NCBI GenBank assembly: GCA_933228895.1
Contig: OW121855.1
Span: forward strand, 32,006,698-32,070,697
Direction: 5' to 3'
From: Platycnemis pennipes
Lineage: Eukaryota; Arthropoda; Insecta; Odonata; Platycnemididae
DNA: 64,000 bases
This document shows, piece by piece, positions 21,891 to 33,898 of the stretch (position 1 is its first letter; each line of letters opens with the position of its first letter). A program made the translations under genes and the position numbers. The notes under the pieces are model-generated. The model made no database searches. It was not told the DNA's origin and saw only the letters and a list, made by a program, of their open reading frames with translations.

Positions 21891-24800
21891 TTATTGTGTA
21901 CGTTCATGTGGATATATGGCGCGTCAAGATTTAGAATCATTTATGTCGTAAATATTGTCCTTGTTTAAGGATACAGATCTTTGGTTAGACGATGTGATAT
22001 AAACTTAGCACCTAAAATACTACCAGAGCAATAAATATTCAAATGCACTTTGCCTTAACTTTCGATGAAGCATAATTTGTTGCCATGTAAAGTAAAAATG
22101 ATTAACTGAGTATCAAAGCACCACACTTTTGAAAGAGAACCGCCAGCATGAACAACAATAACTATTCTAGTTGATGTCTTGTGTGAAAATTCAGTTTCCG
22201 GGAAACAAATTTGCATCCTATTGTATATGGGTAACTAGGTCAACCAGCACTCACACACAAACATGAGCACCATGCTCTTGAAAGACAACGTGTACGTGTT
22301 TTGAATGCAAGGTAATTTTCATTGTTTTCCGTCAGTGGTGATTTTCTATATTGTCCAAGATGAGAATATACCTACATTATAACTGATAGTAACCTACCAA
22401 ACGACATGTTTCACTTCAGAGAATCGATTTTGTGGAAAAGTATATATTCAATTTATTATGATTCCTAGGCTAAAAAAATAAATACTTTAAAAAAGATTAA
22501 AGAAATCTCTCATCCAAGAATTATGTAGTTGAGAATGAAAGATAGATACCACCGTTAGATAATAAAAAACTAAAATAAATTCGAAAATGTTATCACTGTT
22601 CAAAGTACCTATTCTTTTCTACAGTTCTACACAAGTGCATAAAATTCCTATAAATTAATTGTTTTAGTCGGTGAGATCAACCCTTTCCGCTCTATTTCAG
22701 CTGTTGCTTATTATTGACGGAATGAACTCTGCCACTGCTGAGGATCAAACTAACGGGGTACGTTTTTTCCATGTAAATGATTACTCTCAGGCGAGAAAAT
22801 ACCCTCTGAAACACCGGAAGACGACACACGGCTAACCCTTTTCTTCCGAAAATTCCCAGACGCAATTCACATACCTTCCCCTTTTTTAATTAGAGGAAAT
22901 CCCTTGCATAGCATGACTCACCCGATGAGCCATTTTCCGCCCGATTTCCCGCGTTTCTTTTCGAGAGGACAACTGCAAAGCATTTGACATCCGCCCACCA
23001 CCGAAAAAGAGAGAATTTTGAGTTCGAAAGCGAATACTCGGGGGTGGTTTTTCGGTCCACGATTCGCGGAAATGGGATGAAATTAGTGTTGCAGCTGACT
23101 CACATGGGGTGACATTCATCTGCCCTCTCGGGCGGGTCACAAGAGTCACAGGATTATGGAAAGTACTGAATCGCATCAACGCAAACGCAAGGAAAACTAA
23201 ATATGCACATGTGAATCACTCACCTCTCCTGAAAAACAAGTCACAAAACGTTATAAAAAGGATCAAAGTAGCTTCGAATATTCACCGCTTCTTTTCTAGA
23301 TTTTTTCTGGTTAGTCCGGGACTTAAAATAGAAACTAAACGGTGAATGTTTACAGACCCCAGGTCGTATAAATTCCCAGAAACGTGCGAGGTGAAATAAG
23401 TGGAGTGATATAACCTGATTAAGTTAAATAGGCACGTAAAACACGGTAGGTAGCAAGATAAAACTTTCAGGTAGAAATCAAATGCAACAGTGTTTCATTC
23501 TACCAACTGTGTTCTCATTCGCTCATCTCCAGCCTCAGCATTTGACTAAAAGATTAAAAAATCTTTATTATATTCACCTTCATTCACCATTATATCATCA
23601 TAAGTCTTTTCATTCGTTATCATATTGCCGTTTATGTGAATTTAAGGATTATCAGGGAGTCAAACAATATAGACTCAGTAAAAGGGGTTACCACATTTCT
23701 TTTCAGATCAAGGATTTTAGCCACTAACCGCTCATGTTTTCGGGATACACTGGGATCACATGTCATGTCAAAAGGAATCTTTTGGTAAAGATCCAAGAAT
23801 AACAGTTTGCATTATGTGCATAATAGTCATATTTACAGAAATAAGGCACTATTGTTCTGAGCATGAATTCTGGAAAAGCGCGCGCTGACAAAAAACTGAC
23901 TACAATCTCTAGAAAACTAATTTATCAACACCATACTTTTGATAATTTTGTCATGATTCAATATCATTACTCACCACTATCCGGAGGAGAAAAGTATTCG
24001 CTAGCACCGATGAACGAAGATTCTAAGACCTGCAAAAAGAAAAGAAAATCATTACGTAACTGAAATATTTGATTTTATTGGAGTACCTACATCATATCAG
24101 GTTACACCTTAAGAACGAAACGCAAATTTTTATCAACTTCGAAATTGTTTTAAAGGTGTAAGCTCAATTTAGTTTAAGAGTTATTAATTAATCTCTGAGA
24201 TATTTTTTACATGCTAAATTGTTAAGCGATTGCTTGATTTAAGACAAATTGGCATGTAAACATCCTCTCTGTAGTTATTCAAACCTTGATAGGTTGTAAA
24301 TCATTTCTATAACTAAGAGGTTTCATAATTTCTCTAATAGCAAGTATGTTCCTATATATGTTCACTGTGATTTCATGCATTTACGAAAAAAGTGAGAAAA
24401 ATGGATGGTCATATTCATTGTGATTTGATCCATTTCTCTTCGAAATTTATCAAGGACACGCACTCATCTAATGGGATAGTAAGATCCGTTTATCACACCA
24501 GACACACCACATTTCTTTCCTAATATTTCAGATAATTCTTAAAAGTAGGTCATGTAAACACGCAAAAATTAGGTTGAAAATCCGTCAAGCACGACATTAA
24601 TTATGGACTGTTAAGCTTATTTATTTGTCAAAAATCTATTATCATTTTTATTCACCAGTGGGAAGGAAAAACTGAACCTCCCAATAAATTGATTTATGCA
24701 AGCAGGGAAAAATAATTTTCACCCGAAATAAAAAAAATACATTGATTTCAATTCTCTAGCAAGGAGACGAGAACATTTTAATGGTGTGACGCAGAAAATG

Positions 24801-27564
24801 AAGTCGGGATACCGCCGCAGACTCCAGCACGGAATCCAATCATTCGGATTATTTAAACGCGCAACATCCATTCATGGGAGGGCAGACAACACGATGGTTC
24901 CAGCGTATAGCGGCCAAAATAAAAGGCACAAAATTTTTATAAAAAAATATATATATACCAGACGCCATAATGGAACGTAATTACACTGGAGGGCAACAAA
25001 GGGTGCTGCAGACCTGTCTCGGAGCGCAATTAATAGAGGTGGAATGATTAAGGGGAAAAATTCGGAACTGGATAAATACAACGCCGCACGAGACAGACAA
25101 AAAAACGCGTTCCCAAGGCGCCCGACGTCGATTTTCACCGCTGGAAATTGGACGCGCGGAAAATTTGCCCTGAAAAATCACCCAGAGTAGAAACGGAAGC
25201 GATGTGATGATAGGAATTGAGATACAAGGAGTGGGAAATTGATGCTTTATTAGTACACACGTTCTTTCCTCAACCAAACATTAGGCAAGCGCATATAAAT
25301 ATGAAAATATTTAATTCCAAGCGTATTGGGTAAATCGCCACGATTAATCAGACGTTGGAGGATGTAATTATGTCGAAGAGGGAACAAAGCTTAAGCTATA
25401 CGGAAACAACCCGCCTCACCTTTTTGAAATACAGGAAATAAGGGGGATATAAATACAATAAACGGGGAAATTTATTTGAACAGATGAAACAAGAAAAATA
25501 TGCGAATCGAACGACCCGCTGACTAATATCGAATACCACAAGTCAACGATTTTTACGACCCTTCAATTCGTGTCCTCTTTAAATAATCTTTGTTACAGTT
25601 GGAAAGCTTTCAAAATTAGTTATTTTTGCGAGGAGGGTCAATCCTCAGTGAAAAGTTTGATCAATTGTTTTACAACTGAATTTATGTTCCTGTGTTATTC
25701 GCGCCGTCAGACAATCGGGTGGTTTTGAAGCCACTGCCCTTCCACCTATTCTACGCGGCGAACTACCGAGGTTAATTTACGTCACGCCTCATATGAAATT
25801 TCAAATTCCTCAAATCAACAACTAAACAACGCTTTCGAACGAATAAGAACTACTACCGAGTATGAAAAAGCACACCAGTGGCTGTATCACAACAAAGGAA
25901 CTGGAGAAATGCCAATCAATGACAACAGACAGTTATCCATAGGACACGTTACATCAATAGAACAGAATAGAAAACAATGAGGGCAACAACACGCCTCAGT
26001 TTCCCTCTTGGCAATGATCGTATTTATTCAACTGCGAGGAGGACTACAGTGGAAAATATAAATGGCTTGAAAGGGTAAAATAACAAGCTCAAATACACCT
26101 TTGTCTTCCGCCCTCTCTCAGCGATGGAGTTTCATGCTAGTCGTTTACTTAAAGCCACCTCGTCCAGCTGGAATTGCTTGTGAATGGGGGCTAAAACATC
26201 AAGAAGAATGGAACGATGGTGGAAAACTCAGCTTATAGCCATTGAACTTTTCTCAACCATGCGTTCTCAAGGGGTCCACGGCGTTGCGTACCATTTGACG
26301 TTTGGAGCATTAGAGTTGAAAGCTCTTTACAGGTCATGTACTCAAGGGCAAGTACACCACGGAAATAAACTTCCATCGACTGGATTCAAATCTGGTATAA
26401 ACGAAGGTGGTGGGGAGATGAGAGTCGGTACTTTAGCCACCACAACAACAGGGTGACCATACAAGGACCACATATACTTATTCCGCTCTACCTTAGAATC
26501 AACTCCATGCATCAAAATCAAAAGTTCAGCTGCGCGATTGCTGCAAAGCTGTTTGTTACAATTCAAAATGTATCCTAGTTAAACATAACATTTTTTCTAC
26601 CAGCACCAGGTGAGGTCGAGAAAATGCCAAGCGAAATAAGACCAGCAGTACAGTAAGAGGAATTAACCCTATGATTCATTCCTTCTCCGAGTACCATTTG
26701 TACGATGAAGGGAGAATAACGAAGGCGTGAGCGGCAAGAAACTTGATAGAGGCGCACATTTCCTGGAGCCCAGAAGTATAACCGGCAGATAAATGTATGC
26801 CATCTCTCTATTATCAATTCAATTCGTATCTTAAAATACTTGAGATTACCAGCAAGAGTCTCAGGATTGTTCCTGGCTTGTGAAAATTCTAGGAAAGCGT
26901 TAATATTACGTGAAAGTTAATCAAGGAGATGGGCAGAATTCAACACATAAGAAAGACGACATTTTATCCATAAGTTTGTACCTACAGGCTTCATAACTTC
27001 TACAATCCGCCCCCCAGCCACTTACCCACTAAGTATTAAGTAAAAAAACAATCGTTATTATTTATCTAGAGCGTTTTTCCTTATTGCAATGATCAAAAAA
27101 TGCCACAATAAAGTCAATTATGAAAGCATTCAAAATGTGGTGATACAGAGGAACAATGAAGATAAAATGAATAGAATGAATAAGATACAAAGAAATGCTT
27201 GGAAGAGTGGAAGAAAAGAGAAATCCGAGGAAATATTTTTTAAAAAGTTCTTCATGAATCCGCCCCTCATTTAGAGGAATCATTTTCTGCGCAATACTAC
27301 AATTGGCCACTTCTTGACAAATGGCGTCTGATGTAGTCAAGTGAAAAATGAGCGATAAAAATGGGAATTAATCCCTCGTAGAGAATATTTGAAGAAATAA
27401 GTTAAGGATGATTGATGACTTCACGGTTTCCCGGAGAATTAAATTAATTAAAGGCATGCAAAGAAAAACATTTTAAAATGACAGTACGCTAGTAGAAATT
27501 ATCTCATATGTGCTTTAAAGTTTGCATCCTGACTTAAGGGCACTTCACACTGAGAGGAATTATA
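21891..27564. other. Long non-coding stretch, no gene seen
   Basis: Several short frames on both strands carry no recognised domain. The range 22800-23110 is somewhat GC-richer. A 17-bp block shared with the large palindrome at 62.8 kb occurs at 22403-22419. I saw no RNA gene or clear mobile element in the rest. Confidence 0.5.
22403..22419 (-). repeat. Short relic shared with the 62.8-kb palindrome
   Basis: CGACATGTTTCACTTCA here is identical to a stretch of the left arm of the palindrome at 62757-62924. On the minus strand it reads TGAAGTGAAACATGTCG, the part that in that palindrome looks like half of a hammerhead stem II followed by GAAA and a GTC site. The surrounding sequence differs. 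It could be a decayed copy of the same repeat. Confidence 0.4.
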
Positions 27565-27815
27565 TAAGAATGGGAATAGTAGGGTAAGGAGGAAAGATGG
27601 TGAGAAATCCGTCGTCGGCATCGGCCTGCTGTTGGTGGACGCCATCAAAGGGGACAACGGCTTAATGTCCCTTCTGACGAATGCAATACTTCACTTGAAA
27701 GCTCTCGACAAAGCACTCAAACAGTCTTACCAATGAAAAATATCCTCCAATTCCATGATTCGAACCCAAGCCCTCCGAGTGAGAAGCCGGCATATTCTTA
27801 ACTACGACATAACTT
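27565..27815 (-). mobile_element. tRNA-derived SINE, family B, minus strand
   Basis: Read on the minus strand, a tRNA-like head with GGGCTTGGGTTCGAATCATG is followed by a body whose complement contains AAAGCACTCAAACAG and TTACCAATGAAAAATATCC. The same two blocks, in the same order and spacing, occur in the copy at 52435-52668 (AAAGCACTCAAATAG, TTACCAATGAAAACTATC). That collinearity is what defines the family. The 3' boundary, toward 27565, is approximate. Confidence 0.75.
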
Positions 27816-27855
27816 GAGAGAATGGAGCAGAGAGCGGCCTCAAATCAATGTTAGT

Positions 27856-27899
27856 TACTCATTATAAACACAAGTCGCTACTTGTGTTTATAATGAGTA
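27856..27899. repeat. Perfect 20-bp-arm hairpin, 4-nt loop
   Basis: TACTCATTATAAACACAAGT (27856-27875) and its exact reverse complement (27880-27899) are separated by CGCT. The arms start and end in TA, so a tiny TA-flanked (mariner-type) foldback is possible. A palindrome carries matching ends anyway, so this is not proof. In RNA it would be a very stable stem-loop. Confidence 0.9.
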
Positions 27900-28048
27900 G
27901 TAGCAGGATTAGATTTTTTGGGTGCTTCGACGGCTTGGTCATTCAGACCACAGACAACCTATCTATGCTAATAGCCATATGAACTCTTCAAAAAGCTAAA
28001 ATCTTAATATACAAGTTAAAATCTGCCTTCCCATTAATATTCAGGGGG

Positions 28049-28362
28049 TCAGATCTTTGTGTAAAGTCCATTTTCTTTTAAAAACCGGATGATTAGGTCT
28101 ATGGAATCGGGTTCATTCCTTAGGACTTGTCCTAGATCCCCCTCGATGCCAAGTCTGTCACGTGCTGCACCATACGGCACGCTACGCACTCCGTCAGGAG
28201 GTGTCTCACGGTCATAGAAGTATCACAGTGATCACATCGTGGTGGAGTTTTCTCCTCTGAAAAGAGGAAAGAGTGCGTAAGGGCACAGTGCCCTATCCTC
28301 AGGTGTGTGATCACCACTTCCTCCCTGCGAGTCCTCCCAACTGGAGTGTTAATAATGAGCAT
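28049..28362 (-). pseudogene. I/Jockey-group LINE, ORF2 C-terminus
   Basis: The minus strand encodes TRREEVVITHLRIGHCALTH, then a C-x2-C-x7-H-x4-C zinc-binding motif (CDHC ... HLLTEC). These are hallmarks of the region after reverse transcriptase/RNase H in I- and Jockey-group non-LTR elements. After ASRGI the frame stops. A one-base shift reopens it as DLGQVLRNEPDSIDLIIRFL and leads to a stop at 28049-28051, the natural C-terminus. It is therefore a frameshifted, 5'-truncated (near 28350) dead copy. Upstream enzymatic domains are missing from the window. Confidence 0.85.
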
Positions 28363-28619
28363 CTTGCACGTTTATGCATTAGTTTTTTAGCAAATTATTG
28401 AAATGAACAATTGTTGAAATACCGAGAAAAAACTAAATAGCGTAGGTGTAAGGAATGAATCAATAAATAACACTTGTACTTGATAAATAGCTGATAAAAC
28501 TCCAATAAGTTCCATGGATATCAATGCAGGGCTTCTTTTCATCTCAATGAGAGTAAGAATGCAGGCCTAGTAACAAGGAGAAAAGACGCTTAGGTAGAGG
28601 CCTGGACTCATCGTGGGGA

Positions 28620-29115
28620 CAAACTAGGCTTCAGAGGGGAAGACTAGCTGTTCGATTGCCCTATGCCACGTACACGGGCTGCAAACCACCTTTATTCCGT
28701 TCACAGTACATTCTGCCACGAATTTCGAAAATCTGTTCCCTTCCACCCACAAGGGAAAGCACGGAGGATCCCGAGCCCACACGCGCGAGGCCCTTATCCG
28801 CCCAACAGTACTCGCAGCCTCCTCGCCCACCCTCCCGCGAAGAGCCCTTCGTTTGTTTCCCGATCCCGTGCCTCGATATTATCCGCCTTCCGCTCGTCTC
28901 ATCTCATCCCGAACCCAACCACCCGAAACGCTCGATACCTCCCAGAGGTCTTGGCATGGAAATGTCATTCCCACGCTCCGAGCCTCACATCCGTCTCATT
29001 TCTTTTTTTTTTTCTGCCGAGGCTCACTGAGTTTCGGAACAATGCGTGTCCTCAAACTCTGCGCGGAACTAAAGCAGAGCGAATGCCGATTGGAGCCGAA
29101 GCATCGATAAAACCT
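28620..29115. other. GC-rich island, candidate promoter or exon
   Basis: CpG-rich and C-skewed on the plus strand. It has three overlapping plus-strand frames (up to 154 codons) and one minus-strand frame, none with a recognised domain. Overlapping frames of similar length in different phases argue against coding. A T-run (TTTCTTTTTTTTTTTC) sits at about 28998. It could be a promoter-proximal or 5' untranslated region. Confidence 0.4.
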
Positions 29116-29289
29116 TCGATCAGGTGAAGACTCGTGCTTTAAGAGGGCCTAGAGTGAGCCAATGTGAATAACAAAGTTGGTGATACTTATTCTTATTCTT
29201 AAAAATCCTCTACCTATTCTTAAAATCAAGTTCAAAATGATCGTGCTGGCATCAAATGTGGAACAATAATAACGATGATGAAAGGCAAT

Positions 29290-29375
29290 TACGCGGCTTT
29301 GGTTGGTCTGGTAACTAGCGTACTGGGTTCCCATTGTGAGGGTTCAGTTTCGAATCCTGGTAGAGGAAAATTATT
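29290..29375 (+). mobile_element. tRNA-like SINE head
   Basis: CTTTGGTTGGTCTGGTAACT resembles a D-arm/A-box and GGTTCAGTTTCGAATCCTGG carries a B-box (TTCGAATCC), about 45 bp apart. The flanking AT-rich sequence to about 29480 may be the SINE body, but no second copy of it was found in the window. Confidence 0.5.
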
Positions 29376-29534
29376 CAGTGGTTAACTGGATCAGTTTGTA
29401 CTATGGTCCCCTAGTCCAGTACTCCATACCTCACTGTGAGCCCACAAATAACAAAATTATCTGAAGGAGAAATATACAAGTTAATACACATCATAAAAAG
29501 CTTATACGAATATTTATAATTATGACTGGAATGA

Positions 29535-29750
29535 TAAAAGGCTCATTATCATCATCGGTCAACAATCCTGAGATTGTTTTGAAGTAGCTCTCCATTCGAC
29601 GCGATCCGAGTGTCTCCCTGTGTCCATTCGCGAGCATCATGAGTAGAACCAAAGAAACTCTCCACTTAATTCTCATATCAGCTAATATCTCCATATTTAC
29701 GTATTTCTTCTCTTCCACATCCTTTACCAATTGTTCTATTAATCTCATAA
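29535..29750 (-). pseudogene. RTE-like LINE 3' end, copy 1 of an adjacent pair
   Basis: The minus strand encodes IEQLVKDVEEKKYVNMEILA and DMRIKWR, the C-terminal tail of the same LINE family as at 16124-16745. It is followed, after an extra segment of about 60 bp (about 29596-29660), by the element's terminal sequence and ATGATGATG-type tail. CTCTCCA appears on both sides of that extra segment, so it may be a small insertion or duplication. Confidence 0.85.
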
Positions 29751-29862
29751 TCATCATCATTGGTCAACAATCCTAGGATTGGTTTGACGCAGCTTTCCAC
29801 TCGATTCTTCTATCGGCCAACCTTTTCATTGTGACGTAATTCTGTCCATGTAAGTATTGCTC
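29751..29862 (-). pseudogene. RTE-like LINE 3' end, copy 2 of the pair
   Basis: A second 3' terminus of the same LINE family starts directly at the 5' edge of copy 1, in the same orientation. On the plus strand it reads TCATTGGTCAACAATCCTAG, then GACGCAGCTTTCCACTCGAT and CGGCCAACCTTTTCATTGTG, the complement of the NQS-stop end of the family. It is truncated after about 110 bp. The arrangement suggests that one copy inserted into the other's vicinity, or a tandem 3' end. Confidence 0.8.
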
Positions 29863-30599
29863 CCCTTTCGATAATTTTCCTCAGAAATCATCGACAAATT
29901 CATCCAAGAGAAACAGTTATGCACATAATTATTAATTCATACATATTTAGTTCTTTCCTGACTGCGTTTTTCACCATGCGTCTCAACATTATAGTGCGCT
30001 ATCTGAAATAGGACAGTTAGTGAGGCCCATATAAATAATTAATGGCTACGAATTAATACAATTCAATTAAAACATTCAACGATTGTTTAAGTTCACAATG
30101 GATTTATTAATATTACGCATTAAATAGTGACGCTATATGGCCTTAGTAGAGTTATGTACATTATTCAAATATACTACCTACTTATTTGCTCTCATAGTGC
30201 TAACGACTTGCTTTCCATTTCACTCATTATGGCACAGATTACATGTTCACGGGGAAAAACATTTATTATCTATCCGCCCGTCAATCCATTGCCAACCTAA
30301 TTTTTGTGACACATTTGTCTGTCACAGGTAATACTTCTCAAAATATTTGTTACGACCCATGACATTACATCGGCTTCATAACTACTCTAAAATATAGCAG
30401 AGGGTCATATAGTAATTCCTATTCGAGCTCTCCTACTCTCTCACAATTATTATCCTCTCGCAGGAACATTATCCCCAGCAGGCAATCTTAGAATTTCAGT
30501 TTTGTCCCAAAACATTAATCTTACCTCACAAAGTCCCAATGGAGGAGCGTAATATATCGCTAATGATCACATGTTCACTCACTGTCACAAAAAATCGCC

Positions 30600-31130
30600 G
30601 GACCAGTGAGAGCAGCAAAGAGCCCTTAGAACGGAGAGGAAAGGAAATACATGCGCGTCCATCTTCATTTTTATTCCTGCCACTCCCCGACCCTTCATTA
30701 CTCCCCGCTTATTCCCGCCTTCCCTCCTTTGCCCATTCACAGACTGGCTCTTTTGATCCTCTCTCGGCTCTCCATATTAATTCTCGCCCTTTGCCTCCTC
30801 TCTCTTTCCCGAGCTCACTTTCCTAAGCCAAATCCCACACAATACCCAGAGCCACGTCTTGACTCAGGAGGGGAAGTGAGAAGGAGCACAACACGGAGAA
30901 GAAGACGAGCACGAGAGATGAAGAATAAGATGTAAAAGCAATGAAGGGAGGAGACTCCTTGGAAATCCTCTCGCACGAGAGCGAAAACATAAAACTAACG
31001 GAGGGAGAAAGGGAGAAAGAAAACGCGAGGAGGACGATAATGAAGTGCGCGAACTGGGGCGAGAGAAAGTAAAGAATGCGACGAAAGGTGAATGAAAACA
31101 CAATGGGCAAGTCTCTCCCGAGACTTCATT
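30600..31130. other. Pyrimidine-rich then purine-rich island
   Basis: About 30650-30830 is strongly C/T-rich on the plus strand. About 30860-31110 is strongly A/G-rich. Long frames appear on both strands (94-102 codons) because stop codons are rare in such DNA, and none has a domain. The mirror-like skew switch near 30845 could allow partial strand exchange or triplex formation. Confidence 0.5.
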
Positions 31131-32269
31131 CGAATGGTAATGAGAGGAACATTTTTTTCCCTCACTCCTCATTTTTTTTCAGCGCGAAGTTCTTCCAATG
31201 CTCTTTTTCATTAAATGAAAATCTTGAACGCTCTCCGTGTTGAAGAAGTGCGAAATCTCCTGGCGAGTTAGTGAATTTTCCGTCCATTACCTTAGTAAAT
31301 TACTTCAACCCTAATTCAACACTTAGCACCTGAATTTGAAAAATCGTTTCAAGGCGTCGGGGTTAAAAGAGGTACTTAGTTACCTGGATTCTCGGATTCA
31401 TCGTAGACTTTCCACGAAAATTAGAACACTTTCAGGGCTTCTCGGGCAATGCAGCAAAATCCAATGGCTTACGTACAATCCTTCATCATTGTTATTACCA
31501 ATTCAGCATAATTGAGGCAACTACCTTTAAGGTTCGAACAAAAGAGAATAAATTTAATTATGGTCCATTCTAATTTGATTATCTTACCTATTCGAGTACC
31601 TTGATGAATTTCTGATTCTGCGATACTGTCAATAGATAACTAATATCTATAAAAACATGAATAAATGCAATGAACTCGTTCAAGCATAATTATAATAATG
31701 GAAAAAGATATAACATCACTACTGGAACGTGTAACTTAGGGAAATCAGGGAAGAGGGATTTATAGTTTAATATGATAGCATAAATATATTTGAATATCGA
31801 CCGTCAATCGGCAGCCACATAGAAAGACACTTGGCAAGCCATGAAAATATGCTATCAATAAATTAACTGCAATGAAGTGGTATAATATTACAGAAAGGTC
31901 TAGGTGATATTTAAACGTCTATAGGGAGAAATATGTGGCTAGATAATTTAACAACTATCCTGAGAATAAAAGGAATAATAAAATTAATGACATTATCAAT
32001 TATTTACTGATCGAGAAAAAGCTTCAAAACATTTATTTAAGAAGGCAACAAAATATTTATGTACGAAACTATATTTATTTCCCCAATAATATTAATCAGG
32101 TAATAAAAAACATTGAAGATTAAATTAATATCCTCAAAACTGAAAGAAATTTCCAACGTCCAAGTGAGTATTAACACCTGATAATCAGTTATTTATGCAG
32201 AATTTTCTAACAGATATAGTTGTTTTAAAGCAAATTCTGATATCCCGAGGGCATTAAAATTTGGCCTTC
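31131..32269. other. AT-rich non-coding stretch, no gene seen
   Basis: No frame, RNA or repeat that I can support. Confidence 0.55.
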
Positions 32270-32920
32270 TGGTAAAAATAGATTGGTGGCCAAGGGAGCA
32301 TCACCGCTTGCGGTAAGCGGCTGTAGGCATGGTTCTGCATTCCCAGCCGTAGGTAGGTACTGGAGCGCCGAAGTTGATTTTCCAATGACCATTACCTCGC
32401 GAGCGGAATACCAACTAGGGTGCTTATTGGGTATCCATGCATGAACTCAATGACTGGCGACCCAATAGGTGTATGGACTAATTGAACGGATGGACACGAG
32501 AACAGGAGGAGCGTGCCGGGAAAGAAAATGTGCCATTTAAGCTAACTGCTTAGTAACTTTGGAGAAAGGGAAGGATTGATCACAAAAATATCATCACTGC
32601 ATGCCTACTTTTTTCACCGTTCCCAAGAACCACAACCTAGGCGTGCTGGGATCACCTTGTACGTTGCCATTATGCCTTGAGCTGGACTAGCGACAGCAAC
32701 GAATATTGCTCCTAACAAGGCCAGTCATGCAGATTAGTCGAAGAATAAGAGTAAGGTGAAAGATGCGCTATTTCCTCAGAGGGAAGGATGCAAAAGGGAC
32801 TCCTACCAAGCGCGGCCACTCAAGCGAAGCTATCACGTTAAAGTCACTGATTAACAGAGATAGTTAACCATAGCCTGCCTGTTGATGCAGGCTATCTCAC
32901 CCCCTAATATTTCCCACATC
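32270..32920 (+). other. GC-elevated unrecognised segment, possible repeat body
   Basis: Composition rises abruptly above the flanks at about 32280 and falls at about 32910, giving an insert-like profile of about 640 bp. The right edge carries TAGCCTGC (32871-32878) and GCAGGCTA (32887-32894), an 8-bp stem with an 8-nt loop. No open frame of note exists on either strand. It may be the 5' untranslated end of a LINE or another repeat without its coding part, but no second copy is in the window. Confidence 0.35.
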
Positions 32921-33818
32921 CCCACGTAAATGAGCAATATTTCATTTCATTACATTTATTAAATATTATACAGTATGACAAAATAAGCCAAAAACCTTCT
33001 CGCGAAATTTAAACGCTCTATTATTTGGAAAACCATAATTTTCACGAACATTAATTTTATTCAAATCATCAGCAAGCCATCAAATGTTAAACCCGCAGAG
33101 TAGAGGTCTTTTTTATTCTCCTGATTGTCCCGGATTCGACCCTTGGCATTTTTATACTGTCCCAAAAGAATAAACAATGTTATCGAGTTTTCACAGTGTA
33201 GGTACTCTTTAATTTTAGAAACATCAAAGATAAATAGTCCCAGAGTGAGCCTGTACCCCTACGGGTGCAGAGGTTTCTCCTTTTGTTTCTTTACACTTGG
33301 TCAAAATTTGTCATTAAATGCAAACTTCCACGCATACACATTTGCAATAATACTTTTTATGACGAAAAGCATTCCAGAATGCGCAAGTTCATGATCGTGA
33401 CTGCATGAGAAATTGCAGTTTCATGAATTGACCAAAGCGTATCATTTGAAGTATAGATTACAACCCTAACTTTTCGCCAAGCATCAAACTATATAGGGTT
33501 ATTTGAATGCTAAATTCAATCTTTCAAGCAAACAGTAGTGAAACGTGACATAACAACACAGTTCAAATTACGTACCTCCGTTAGCTCCGGATAATATTCA
33601 TGCTGTTCTTCACTTTTAGAAGAAATTCTGATATATTTACACTTTATTTTGCAGTTTTCATTACTCTTTATCTTTATTGCTCTACTTTTCTACCAACCTA
33701 TATTCTTTCCACTGTGTTTATAAAGAACCTGACAGCAACAGCAACGATTTGATTGCCAAGCTTACTAATGATTGCTTGCGCGCATACTTGAACGATTTAA
33801 ATAATACTCTTCGCTCGT

Positions 33819-33898
33819 TTACATTCACATGCCAATGGCTTAGTACGGGATGAAATCTACCCTAAACTATCAAAAAACCAACCTACGGGTTGAACACT
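33819..33898 (+). mobile_element. SINE family A, 5'-truncated 3' end
   Basis: CACATGCCAATGGCTTAGTA and AAACCAACCTACGGGTTGAA match the 3' part of the full copies at 37732-37990 and 49938-50206. The tRNA head is absent, so this copy was truncated on insertion or has lost its left half. Confidence 0.75.

Noticed and set aside
28663..29127. 154-codon plus-strand frame as a gene
   Set aside because: Two other frames of 85-124 codons overlap it in other phases. It is low-complexity, proline/serine/arginine-rich by composition, with no family match.
33120..33150. Minus-strand tRNA/SINE from GGGTCGAATCCGGGA
   Set aside because: The B-box-like string is good, but no A-box exists at the right distance on the minus strand.
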